DNA of 64,000 nucleotides from Streptomyces wedmorensis (GTDB lineage: Bacteria > Actinomycetota > Actinomycetes > Streptomycetales > Streptomycetaceae). The position numbers were made by a program, and so were the translations under genes. The DNA is taken from assembly GCF_000716445.1 (NCBI RefSeq), contig NZ_JNWK01000001.1, positions 248,001-312,000 of the forward strand. The letters are read 5' to 3'. The notes below the pieces were generated by a model, which was not told the DNA's origin, did no database searches, and saw nothing but the letters and a program-made list of their open reading frames with translations. Each line of letters starts with the position of its first letter. Positions within the stretch are counted from its first letter, which is position 1. Positions 35,304 to 42,867 of the stretch are shown piece after piece.

Positions 35304-35617
35304 GTGGGCTTGATCGTCACCGGATCCGATGTCGTCTTGTTCCCCTCGCAGTCCGTGCAGGTCTCGACCTGCACGGTCATCCCGTAGTCGTTGCAGTATG
35401 TCTTCGTGGTGCACGACGGAGTGCACTGGCAGATCCTCATGCAGCGGTTCTTGCACTTCTGCCAGCACTGGGGGTTCGAGGAGTGCTTGCACGCTCTGGT
35501 GCACTCGTGCCCGCACTCGAACGAGCAGGTGGCGTAGTCGACCTGGGCGGGGAAGACCCCGTAGGCGCCGCGCACACTCGATTCGGCGGTGAATCCGGGA
35601 ATCGTCACCGCGCTCAC
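35294..35617 (-). CDS. Cysteine-rich peptide with IPGFTAE leader, candidate precursor
   Basis: The 107-residue product starts at GTG 35617, six bases after the PatG-like gene. Residues 1-25 form a leader-like region with VTIPGFTAESS, a motif met at the N-terminus of other short bacterial proteins. Residues 31-106 carry 14 cysteines in a striking CX3C pattern: 31, 35, 39, 43, then 51, 55, 59, 63, then 65, 69, with 75, 87, 90 and 106 in the tail. There is no Sec or Tat signal. Two CX3C-rich segments could form a disulfide- or metal-bound helical hairpin. Placement between a PatG-like protein and a cytosolic protease suggests a processed peptide. Confidence 0.78.
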   Translation of the reverse strand: MSAVTIPGFTAESSVRGAYGVFPAQVDYATCSFECGHECTRACKHSSNPQCWQKCKNRCMRICQCTPSCTTKTYCNDYGMTVQVETCTDCEGNKTTSDPVTIKPTCP

Positions 35618-35623
35618 CTCACC

Positions 35624-36457
35624 TCACAGGCTCGGCGTGAGCCGGGTCAGCAGATAGGGGTTCATGTACTGGGTGGAGACCTGCACGGAGTAGCTCTCCC
35701 TGAGGTCGGTGGTGCGACTGGTGTAGGTCACGGTGAAGGACATGACGCCCTCGTCACCGCCGACCGCCGCCGGCTGGACGGTGATCGCCGTCAGCGCGTA
35801 GTCGGTGGCGAACGCCTCGAAGGTCCTCAGGTACACGGCCGCGTACCGGCAGGCCACGAAGTTCGCGGCGCGGTCCGCGGGAGTGCCGCCCGAGTTCTCC
35901 GTGATCTGGAGGATCTTGGTCAGCACCTCGTCGGCGATCGCCCGGAAGCGTTTGGTCGACATGCCGTCCGGCTTCTGTATCGCCTTGAACAGCGACCGGC
36001 GGTCGAAGGAGTAGAGCTGCTGGAACTCCACGACCGGCAGGGCGAGCCCGGCGCACGATGATCCCTCCGCATGGCCGCGCACCCCGACCACCACATCGAG
36101 ATCGAGTGCGGTGGGGACGGACCGGAGGGTCCCGACCAGCTTGTCGTAGTCGCCCGAGTAGCTCGGTACGACGTCGTAGGTGTCCACGCCCTGGATCGTG
36201 AGGACGTACTGCATCTGCCGGGCCAGATAAAGGTTTTCGGGCCGGGCGAGCACGTCACGCAGGACCTCGTCCGTCGTGAGTCCGTTGGTGTCCGTCCCCG
36301 ACACGACCTGGTTGAACTCCTGCTCGACCCCGGGGTCGCGGAACCGGGCATGGATCCGCCCGATGGCGAAGACGAAGGGGTGGCGGTGTTCGTGGGGCGT
36401 TTCGGCGGCCGGTGGCGCTGCCGTCGCCGCCTCGGGCATGACGGTGTCGTCGCTCAT
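35624..36457 (-). CDS. PatG-domain (cyanobactin-protease-associated) protein
   Basis: The 277-residue soluble protein begins after a 25-residue acidic/Ala-Pro leader with HPFVFAIGRIHARFRDPGVE. It continues with the patterns I associate with the non-proteolytic domains of PatG-like proteins: ARPENLYLARQMQYVLTIQG, then DLDVVVGVRGHAEGSSCAGL, LPVVEFQQLYSFDRRSLFKA, and a beta-rich end (SYSVQVSTQYMNPYLLTRL). In cyanobactin clusters this part is joined to the subtilisin that cleaves and cyclises the peptide. Here it is separate and the S8 protease is encoded two genes downstream. Its exact task is unknown even in the model systems. ATG 36457 has GGGAG upstream. Confidence 0.7.
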   Translation of the reverse strand: MSDDTVMPEAATAAPPAAETPHEHRHPFVFAIGRIHARFRDPGVEQEFNQVVSGTDTNGLTTDEVLRDVLARPENLYLARQMQYVLTIQGVDTYDVVPSYSGDYDKLVGTLRSVPTALDLDVVVGVRGHAEGSSCAGLALPVVEFQQLYSFDRRSLFKAIQKPDGMSTKRFRAIADEVLTKILQITENSGGTPADRAANFVACRYAAVYLRTFEAFATDYALTAITVQPAAVGGDEGVMSFTVTYTSRTTDLRESYSVQVSTQYMNPYLLTRLTPSL

Positions 36458-36497
36458 GAGTGGCTCCCGGTGTCCCGTCGTCGGCGGGCCGCGTGCG

Positions 36498-36707
36498 TCA
36501 GCGGTGCCGCTTGGAGAAGGCGACCCATTCGTTCATCCGCCGGGCCCGGCGGGCACATCCGCCGCACGGGCGTACGCCCGCGGCGCTCGTGGCCCGGCTC
36601 ACCAGGTCGCCGAGGCCGATCTCGTCCTCTCGGACGAATCCGGGGAGACGGATGTCGTGCCGCGCCCGCCCCTCGCGCTTACGCTGGTCGTCGCGCTCCC
36701 GGCCCAT
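36498..36707 (-). CDS. Small CGGC-motif protein (69 aa)
   Basis: ATG 36707, with GGAG eight bases upstream, gives a 69-residue basic protein. Its conserved-looking C-terminal half reads GLGDLVSRATSAAGVRPCGG then CARRARRMNEWVAFSKR. The CGGC pair followed by Arg-rich helix and LN/MNxW matches short hypothetical proteins seen in many bacteria, whose function is not known to me. The pair could bind a metal or undergo redox change. It is the first gene of the operon (40 bp to the PatG-like gene), so it may be an accessory or second substrate. Confidence 0.65.
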   Translation of the reverse strand: MGRERDDQRKREGRARHDIRLPGFVREDEIGLGDLVSRATSAAGVRPCGGCARRARRMNEWVAFSKRHR

Positions 36708-36844
36708 GTCGGGTGCTCCTGACGTCGATCCCCCTTGCCCTCTCATTGTCCGCCGCGCCCCAACGCCCCGCATCCGGAAGGCACCACGCGTGTCACGGAG
36801 CGCGGAGCGGGTAGTCGCGGCAACGCGACGAGAGGAGGCGCGCC

Positions 36845-37099
36845 ATGTCACGTAGGGAGCGGGGGCCCGACGACGCGGCCGGGCCGGAGCGTTCGGCCGA
36901 GGACCGCGAGCGGGCCCTGATGGACTCGATCGGCGTCGAGGAGCTCGACGACATGCTGGACCAGGGGTACGCGTCCCCGGGCCGCCCGCCGGCCGTCGAG
37001 ACCGAGGAAGGGGCGTCGGCCGAGGCGGGCGAGCGCCCGACCGGGAAGGCGGAGCAAGGGGGTTCCGGCGGCCGGACGCCCTTGGAACCTCCCGACTGA
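36845..37099 (+). CDS. Small acidic protein, DUF5709-like end (84 aa)
   Basis: ATG 36845 follows a GAGAGGAGG ribosome site. The 84-residue product is hydrophilic and acidic, with a central helix ALMDSIGVEELDDMLDQGYA. The LDQGY-x-x-P-x-RPP piece resembles the start of DUF5709 proteins of actinomycetes, but the rest of that domain is absent. It may be a shortened family member. It diverges from the RiPP-like operon and no partner is evident. Confidence 0.6.
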   Translation: MSRRERGPDDAAGPERSAEDRERALMDSIGVEELDDMLDQGYASPGRPPAVETEEGASAEAGERPTGKAEQGGSGGRTPLEPPD

Positions 37100-37143
37100 G
37101 TCACCCACGGTCACCCGGACCGAGTGAGTCACCCCAGTCACCC

Positions 37144-37180
37144 GTCACCCAGTCGCCCAGTGACCCGGCGACTGGGTGAC
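37144..37180. terminator. Bidirectional terminator hairpin
   Basis: GTCACCCAGTCGCC (37144-37157) pairs perfectly with GGCGACTGGGTGAC (37167-37180). It lies between convergent genes ending at 37099 and 37187, and the surrounding 90 bp repeat the word GTCACCC several times. Confidence 0.8.
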
Positions 37181-37186
37181 GGACGG

Positions 37187-37924
37187 TCACCGGGTCAGCA
37201 GGCGGTTGAAGAAGGTGCGGTACTGGCGCAGTGCCATGCGCAGGCTCTCCGTGTCGACGTCCTCGCCCTTGTTCCACTGGCCTTCCAGGTCCTGCCGGTG
37301 GTCCGCGAAGGTGGCGGCCAGAGTGCGCATGACGTCGGCGACGAGTCCGTCGGCCGAGTGCACGGCCTCGCGGGGGTCGTCGACGAAGAGGCTCTGGATC
37401 TCGTGCCAGCGGCTGCGGAAGTCCTGCTCGTCCTCGGAGGAGAGCAGCCGCGACGAGCCGTCGGCGTCTGACGCGTCCGCCGAGTCCGCCGCGTCCATCC
37501 GGTCGGTCCCCGCGTCGTCGCTCCGGGGCTGCTCGGCCCTCGCCGTGTCGCCCAAGCCTCGATCGGTCCCCGCGGTGTCGCCCCGGGTCCTGTCCACGTC
37601 GTCCCGGGCGCGGTCGGTCCCCGTGTCGTCGTCGCGTGTCAGGCGGGTCTCCGCCGAATCGTCCCGGGTCTCCGCCGTGTCGTCCCGGGGCCTCCGGTCC
37701 GGTTCCGTCACGGCCTCCCGGGTGCGGTCGGCCCCGGTCTCCTCGTCCCGTGTGCCTTCGTCGGTCCTGTCCGAGGCATCGGGTAGGCCGGTGCTCTCGC
37801 CCGGGTATATGGGGGGTGGCTCGGAGGCCGTGTCCGTGGCTTCGGCGCCGTGGTCACGGGGTCCGGCGATGTCGGCTGTCGAGAGGCCGTCGTCGCCGGT
37901 CGGGCGCGGTGTGCGGTGCTGCAT
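37187..37924 (-). CDS. Asp/Arg/Thr-repeat protein with conserved C-terminal helical domain
   Basis: A 245-residue protein. Residues about 50-150 are low-complexity, repeating short Asp-Asp-Thr-x-x-Thr-Arg units (RDDTAETRDDSAET). The C-terminal 90 residues form a helical domain (WHEIQSLFVDDPREAVHSAD, then LVADVMRTL and RMALRQYRTFFNRLL). The same domain ends the neighbouring protein at 37951. No membrane segment or signal is seen. The domain is frequent in actinomycete hypothetical proteins; function is not known. Confidence 0.72.
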   Translation of the reverse strand: MQHRTPRPTGDDGLSTADIAGPRDHGAEATDTASEPPPIYPGESTGLPDASDRTDEGTRDEETGADRTREAVTEPDRRPRDDTAETRDDSAETRLTRDDDTGTDRARDDVDRTRGDTAGTDRGLGDTARAEQPRSDDAGTDRMDAADSADASDADGSSRLLSSEDEQDFRSRWHEIQSLFVDDPREAVHSADGLVADVMRTLAATFADHRQDLEGQWNKGEDVDTESLRMALRQYRTFFNRLLTR

Positions 37925-37950
37925 GTCCTGTCCTCCGTATCCGCCGCGGG

Positions 37951-38514
37951 TCAGGCGCGTGAGGGGCCTGGCTGGTCGCCGTTGGAGAGGAGCTCGTCGA
38001 AGAGGGCGCGGTAGTGCACCATCGCTCCCCGCAACTGCTCGGTGGTGGCCCGCTGTGACGAGCCGCTGAGCGCGTTGATCTCGTGGGCGGCGCGGTAGTG
38101 CTCGAGTGTGCGCCCGTGCTCGACGGAGAGGTCCCGCATCTGCTGCTCGTAGCCGTCCGTGGGATAGCCGCGTTCCCGCATCAGCGCGGTGACCAGCTGG
38201 TCCGCGTCGTGGACCGCGTCCTGAGGACGGTCGACGAACTCCTCCTGGACACCGCTCCACTCCTGGGCGTAGCGGTCCCGTGTCCCGCTGGACAGGGGTT
38301 GGATGTCGAGGGACGCGTGACGCTTCTCGCGGGCGTCGAGGTCGTGCTCGGCGGCCCGCTTGCTGCCGGCCTCGTCGACCGTACGGTCGTACTCGGGGCC
38401 GAAGCGGTCGCGCAGCCGGCGCCGGCGCCGCGTGTTCAGGGCGACGGCCAGGGCGATGAGCGCGATCACCACCGCCGCGGGGATGATGATGGCCAGAAGT
38501 GTTCCTGTGGACAT
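37951..38514 (-). CDS. Membrane-anchored paralogue with the same C-terminal domain
   Basis: The 187-residue product has an N-terminal transmembrane segment (LLAIIIPAAVVIALIALAVA) followed by an RRRRR stop-transfer. A cytoplasmic region then contains WSGVQEEFVDRPQDAVHDAD and ends MVHYRALFDELL, matching the domain of the 37187 product. The two genes are 26 bp apart in the same direction, so they form a duplicated pair: one soluble, one membrane-bound. ATG 38514 has GAGGGGG upstream. Function unknown. Confidence 0.75.
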   Translation of the reverse strand: MSTGTLLAIIIPAAVVIALIALAVALNTRRRRRLRDRFGPEYDRTVDEAGSKRAAEHDLDAREKRHASLDIQPLSSGTRDRYAQEWSGVQEEFVDRPQDAVHDADQLVTALMRERGYPTDGYEQQMRDLSVEHGRTLEHYRAAHEINALSGSSQRATTEQLRGAMVHYRALFDELLSNGDQPGPSRA

Positions 38515-38619
38515 TGAGCCGGACCCCCTCGTCCCTATCACATGCCTGTCCACGGCGGCTGCCCCTGGCCGTGCGCTTGAAACGGCCTTCTCGGCCCGGG
38601 ATCGGGCGGCGCCGCGGTG

Positions 38620-39600
38620 TCAGACCCCCTTGCGGAGGGCGCGGGTGATCTCCAGGCCCTCGGCGGCGGTGAGCCGCTCCTCGCAGGGGATGCCGAGGGC
38701 GGTGGCGAGGTCGCGGCCGTGGAGGTCGACGGCGGATTCGACGAGCTCGGCGAACTCGTGGACGGCCAGGCGCCCTTGGCGCCAGGCCGACGCCCAGACG
38801 ACGGCGACGACGAGGGCGGCCGGCCACCACCACAGGGCCGGCAGGACGTACAGCGCGCCCCAGCCCGCGCGGCGGGCGGCGGCGGTGAGGGCGGCCCGTG
38901 CCGTCCGTATCTCACTGTGGGTGGTGTCGGGGAGGAGCAGCCACAGCCGGGGCCAGGCCGGGGTGAGGTCGAGCCGGTAGGCGTGGTGGACGCGGGCATC
39001 GACGGAGACCAGCCGGTCGCCCATCCACGTGGGCCGGGCCGGGCGCGTGAGCGCGATGAGATTGCGTCGCGCGTTCAGAACGACCGTGTCGTCGTCGCTG
39101 CCTTCGTGATCGTGGTCGGTGCCCCGGAGGGCGTTCGACAGGAGCGCGTCCGGTGCGTCAGGCGTCGGGGGCTCCGCCGTGGCCGCCGCGACGCGCAGCG
39201 CCCTCGCGGTCAGGGCGCGGCGGTACCGGGCGTCGGCGGTGGTCCAGCGGCGGGCGCGGCGCCGGGTGAGGGCCCGGTCGGCGGGGCGTAGGGGGGCGGG
39301 CCAGTCTCCGAGCCAGAGGCGCTCGACGCCGCCGCCGAGCGCGGCGGCCAGGCGGCTGACGCCGGCGGAGGAGACCAGGACGAGCACCGCGATCAGGACC
39401 ACCGAGCCGGGGGAGTGGGCCGTCGGGCCCGCGGCGAAGCGGTCGATGCGCTCGACGAGGAGGGCGTGGTCAGTGGCGTTCCGGTGGCCGAGGACGGAGC
39501 CCGCGGTCGCCACGGCGAGGTAGAGCAGGCCGGGGAGGACGAGCAACGAGAGCCAGGCGTCGGCGAGTCTGCCGCCGAGCGTGGTGAGGAACGCGCTCAT
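38620..39600 (-). CDS. Multi-pass membrane protein, unknown (326 aa)
   Basis: A 326-residue protein with helices near 15-35, 65-85 and a hydrophobic pair near 245-275 (LYVLPALWWWPAALVVAVVW). A 120-residue soluble, Arg-rich loop lies between. It ends with a short cytosolic helix domain (LGIPCEERLTAAEGLEITRAL). I do not recognise a named family. It lies 3 bp downstream of the small gene at 39604 on the same strand, so the pair is co-transcribed and divergent from the CHAT-family gene. Confidence 0.75.
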   Translation of the reverse strand: MSAFLTTLGGRLADAWLSLLVLPGLLYLAVATAGSVLGHRNATDHALLVERIDRFAAGPTAHSPGSVVLIAVLVLVSSAGVSRLAAALGGGVERLWLGDWPAPLRPADRALTRRRARRWTTADARYRRALTARALRVAAATAEPPTPDAPDALLSNALRGTDHDHEGSDDDTVVLNARRNLIALTRPARPTWMGDRLVSVDARVHHAYRLDLTPAWPRLWLLLPDTTHSEIRTARAALTAAARRAGWGALYVLPALWWWPAALVVAVVWASAWRQGRLAVHEFAELVESAVDLHGRDLATALGIPCEERLTAAEGLEITRALRKGV

Positions 39601-39603
39601 GGC

Positions 39604-39963
39604 TCACAGCCTCACCAGGCGGAGTGGCGCGGCGAACAGTTCGCAGCTCCCGTCGCCTTCGAGTACCACCCGGTCGCACCGGCCGGCCGGGCACACCAGC
39701 GCCTCCTCGACGGGATGTCCGCCGCCGAGGTGGGGGAGTACGGCGCCGCCGGGGGAGCGGTGCTCCCCGAGCCCACGGGCGACGCCCCAGGAGCGCAGCG
39801 ACTCGTCGACCGCCGAGACGAGCGCACCGGCGTCGGCGTTCTCCCGGAACGCCGTGATCGCGGCGTCGAGTTCGGCCGTCCGTCCCCGGTGTTCCGCGAC
39901 GCCGCGGATCGCGGTGAGCTGCTCGCACAGTCGCGCGAGCCGTATGGATTCGTCGCCAGCCAT
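39604..39963 (-). CDS. Small protein with CPxxxCxR motif, CHAT-associated
   Basis: A 119-residue soluble protein with a helical N-terminal half (ESIRLARLCEQLTAIRGVAE). A C-terminal half-ribbon follows: CPAGRCDRVV then CELFAAPLRLV. The CPxxxC...C arrangement with a closing RPL/PLRL is typical of small proteins encoded beside CHAT-protease and other conflict-system genes in Streptomyces. It diverges from the CHAT-family gene at 40012 with about 48 bp between starts, so they share a promoter region. A regulatory or target role is an inference. Confidence 0.65.
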   Translation of the reverse strand: MAGDESIRLARLCEQLTAIRGVAEHRGRTAELDAAITAFRENADAGALVSAVDESLRSWGVARGLGEHRSPGGAVLPHLGGGHPVEEALVCPAGRCDRVVLEGDGSCELFAAPLRLVRL

Positions 39964-40011
39964 CCCGCCGCCCCCTCGATCGATGCCGACCCGGTGAGTA
40001 CGGTAACTCCT

Positions 40012-42615
40012 GTGACACCTGCGAGGCGGGACGACTTGGTGCGGGCGCTCGGTGCCCGGGTGCTGATGTACCGGTCCTCGATGGACGCGAAAGCAGTGAC
40101 GGATCCTCAGGCGCTCTTGTGCGTGCGGGAGTTGATGACGATCGTCGTCGATCCCTCGACCGACCCGGAGGCCGTGCGGACCATCGCCGACCTGCATCTC
40201 TGCCGGAGCCTGGTGCTGGGCCCGGAGCTGGGGCGCGAGGACGCGGCCGTCGCGGCGGCCCTGGATCGGTTCGTGGGCCAGGCCCCTGCGGGCGACGACG
40301 CGGAGACGGAGACCGTGGAGGCGGACCGGCGCATCACCGCCGCCTACTGTGAGGCCTGCGAGAGCGCTGCCGCGGCACAACACGACCCGGACCCGGCCCT
40401 GTTGGAGCGGGCGCTTCGAGCGACCGAGGCGGCGGTCGACGTCGTCCCCGCCCGGTTGCGGCCGCTGAGGGCGACCGTTCTCGTCCTGCGGGGGATGGCG
40501 CTGCGGCAGCGGTACGAGCGGGGCGGCGACGCGCGGGACCTCGGCGACGCCATCACCGCCCTGCGCGAGGCCGAGGCGGCGGCGGGCGACGGCCATCCGG
40601 ACCGCACCCGCATCCTGTCGACCCTGGGTGCCGCCCTGCGCGAGCGCCATGACCACGGGGGCGGCCTCGACGACGTCCTGGAAGCCGTACGGGTGGCCCG
40701 CGCGGCCGTCACGGCCGGCGACGCGGCGGACCGCGGGGGCAGGCTGCACAACCTGGGGCTCGCCCTGCGGCGGCGCCACGAGAACACCGGCGACGCGACC
40801 GACCTCGACGAGGCCGTCGCCGTACACCGCGAGGCCGTCGCGCTCACCCCCTCGGGCCACCGGGACCACGGCCTGCTCCAGCAGGGGTTGGCCGACGCGC
40901 TGCGCGTCCGGCACGAACGCCGCGGCCACGCCACGGACTTCGAGGCGCGCCTCGCGGCCCTGGAGGCGGCCGCCGCGGCCGGCCGCGGCGACACCGGAGG
41001 AGAGCAGCCGCACGGTCCGACGCGGTCGGCCGCCCTGCTCGCCCTGGCCACCGCCCTCGCCGAACGGCACCAGGCGACGGGCCGCGACGCGGACGCGGAG
41101 CGTGCCGAGAGCCTGCTGCGCGCGGCGTCCGCCGCGCTGCCGCCCCGGCACCCGCGGCACGCCCTGATCCACTACGAACTGGGCCTGCTCCTCGGCCGGC
41201 GCGACCGGACCGGCTCCGCGGCCGCCCTGCGCGCCGCCGCCTTCCACGAGGCCGCCACACCCCGGCTGCGCCTGCGCGCCGCCCACGCCTGGGCGCGCGG
41301 GGCGATGGAGGCGGGCCGTCCGGACGAGGCCATGACCGCGTACGGGCAGGCCGTCGCACAGCTGCCCGCCCTCGTCCCGCGCCATCTGGCCCCCGCCGAC
41401 GCGGAGCGGGCGCTCGCCGACACCCGGGGCCTGGCCAGTGACGCCGCGGCCTGCGCCCTCGCCGTCGGGGACGCCTCGGGCGCGCTCGCCCTGCTGGAGC
41501 TGGGGCGGGGCATCCTGCTCGGCCAGGGGATGAAGGACCATGACCAGCTGGCCGAACTCCGCTCGCACGCGCCGGAGTCCGCCGCCCGCCTGGAGTGGCT
41601 GCGCGGACGCCTCGACGCGGGGGACGAGGAGGCGTCGTCGGACCGGCGGCACGCGTTGGCGGCCGAATGGGACGGCCTCCTGGCGGGGATCCGCGCCCGG
41701 GAGGGCTTCGAGGACTTCATGCGCCCCCGGCGGTCCGCCCACCCCCTGCCGCCGGGCATCGAAGGCCCCGTCGTCCTGGTCAACGTCAGTCGTCACCGCT
41801 GCGACGCGCTGGTGATCACCGCCGAGGGGCTGGAAGCCGTGGCGCTGCCCGGTCTGACCCTGCCCGAGGTGCTCGAACGGACCGTGTCCTTCCTCGGCGC
41901 CCTCGACCGGCTCCGGGAGGCCGGTGCCACCGACTTCCTGTCCGGTCCGTCCGCCGAGGCGGAGCTCCACGGCCACCTCGGCTGGCTCTGGGACCGGGTC
42001 ACCGGCCCCGTGCTCGACTCGCTGGGCCTCGGCGTCCCGTCCGGAGGCCGGCCGCCCCGGATCTGGTGGATACCCACCGGACCGCTGGTCTTCCTCCCGC
42101 TGCACGCCGCCGGACACCACGAAGGGCGCGGCGACCTCGACGGGGCGGAGACGTACTACCGCAAGGCCATCGACGCGGGCGACGCCGGCGGCATGAACAA
42201 CCTGGGGAACCTGCTGCGCCAGCGCGGAGACATGGCCGGCGCCGCGGAGTGGTGGCGCCGGGCGGCCGACGCGGGCGTCGTCGACGCCCTCGTCAGTTCC
42301 GGTGCGGTCCTCGCGGAGCGCGGCGACTGGGCGGCCGCCGAGAAACTCTGGCGCCGCGCCGCGGAGCAGGGGCACGCCGCCGGGAAGCTCAACCTCGCGA
42401 CGGCACTGATGCGCAGGGGCGAAGGCGCCGAGGCCGAACGCTGGCTGCGGACCGTCGACGCCCCGGCCGGCCCCCCGGAGCCCGCCGCCCCCGAGCCGGA
42501 CGGGCCCGACCTGGCGGCGGTGGCCGACTGGCTCAGCGGCCCCGCCCGCGCGGGCGACGACGACGCCCGCGCCGCCCTCGACCTGCTCGACGGCAAGGGG
42601 CCCGAGGCGGGCTAG
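40012..42615 (+). CDS. TPR protein with truncated CHAT domain fused to Sel1/TPR repeats
   Basis: An 867-residue protein. Residues about 1-570 are helical tetratricopeptide repeats typical of actinobacterial CHAT proteins. A CHAT (caspase-like) domain begins near 586 (PVVLVNVSRHRCDALVI) and runs to IPTGPLVFLPLHAAGHH near 703. There it stops: the second half, holding the catalytic His and Cys, is absent. Sel1-like repeats follow (AETYYRKAIDAGDAGGMNNL, WWRRAADAGVVDAL), to the stop at 42615. So the protein cannot be a protease in the usual way. GTG 40012 is preceded by TACGGT seven bases upstream, as in leaderless genes; GTG 39994 is an alternative. Confidence 0.8.
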   Translation: MTPARRDDLVRALGARVLMYRSSMDAKAVTDPQALLCVRELMTIVVDPSTDPEAVRTIADLHLCRSLVLGPELGREDAAVAAALDRFVGQAPAGDDAETETVEADRRITAAYCEACESAAAAQHDPDPALLERALRATEAAVDVVPARLRPLRATVLVLRGMALRQRYERGGDARDLGDAITALREAEAAAGDGHPDRTRILSTLGAALRERHDHGGGLDDVLEAVRVARAAVTAGDAADRGGRLHNLGLALRRRHENTGDATDLDEAVAVHREAVALTPSGHRDHGLLQQGLADALRVRHERRGHATDFEARLAALEAAAAAGRGDTGGEQPHGPTRSAALLALATALAERHQATGRDADAERAESLLRAASAALPPRHPRHALIHYELGLLLGRRDRTGSAAALRAAAFHEAATPRLRLRAAHAWARGAMEAGRPDEAMTAYGQAVAQLPALVPRHLAPADAERALADTRGLASDAAACALAVGDASGALALLELGRGILLGQGMKDHDQLAELRSHAPESAARLEWLRGRLDAGDEEASSDRRHALAAEWDGLLAGIRAREGFEDFMRPRRSAHPLPPGIEGPVVLVNVSRHRCDALVITAEGLEAVALPGLTLPEVLERTVSFLGALDRLREAGATDFLSGPSAEAELHGHLGWLWDRVTGPVLDSLGLGVPSGGRPPRIWWIPTGPLVFLPLHAAGHHEGRGDLDGAETYYRKAIDAGDAGGMNNLGNLLRQRGDMAGAAEWWRRAADAGVVDALVSSGAVLAERGDWAAAEKLWRRAAEQGHAAGKLNLATALMRRGEGAEAERWLRTVDAPAGPPEPAAPEPDGPDLAAVADWLSGPARAGDDDARAALDLLDGKGPEAG

Positions 42616-42675
42616 GTCGTCTCTTCCGAATCTTGCCGGGCGGCGAGGGCCGGGCAAGATCCGGAAGAGACGGCC
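42615..42675. repeat. 23-bp inverted-repeat hairpin element
   Basis: Left arm GGTCGTCTCTTCCGAATCTT... (42615-42637) pairs with right arm 42653-42675 with two mismatches and a 15-base loop. The right arm recurs exactly at 11228-11250. It lies on the stop of the CHAT-family gene. It could be a terminator-like repeat or the ends of a miniature insertion element. Confidence 0.7.
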
Positions 42676-42867
42676 TTGCGGGGTGTCGTGCCGACCGGAT
42701 CGCATCGACGGGACACCCCGGGCCGGGCGGGATTCTCCGGACGGGACCTCCGCGCCCGGGTGAGGCCTCGGCCCCGCCGATCCCCCGAACGGCCCGGTGG
42801 ACTCGCCGGGCCGGGCGAGGTCGCTTCCAATGGGCTGGATCGGTCGGGGCAGGGTCGGGAGGCGGGA

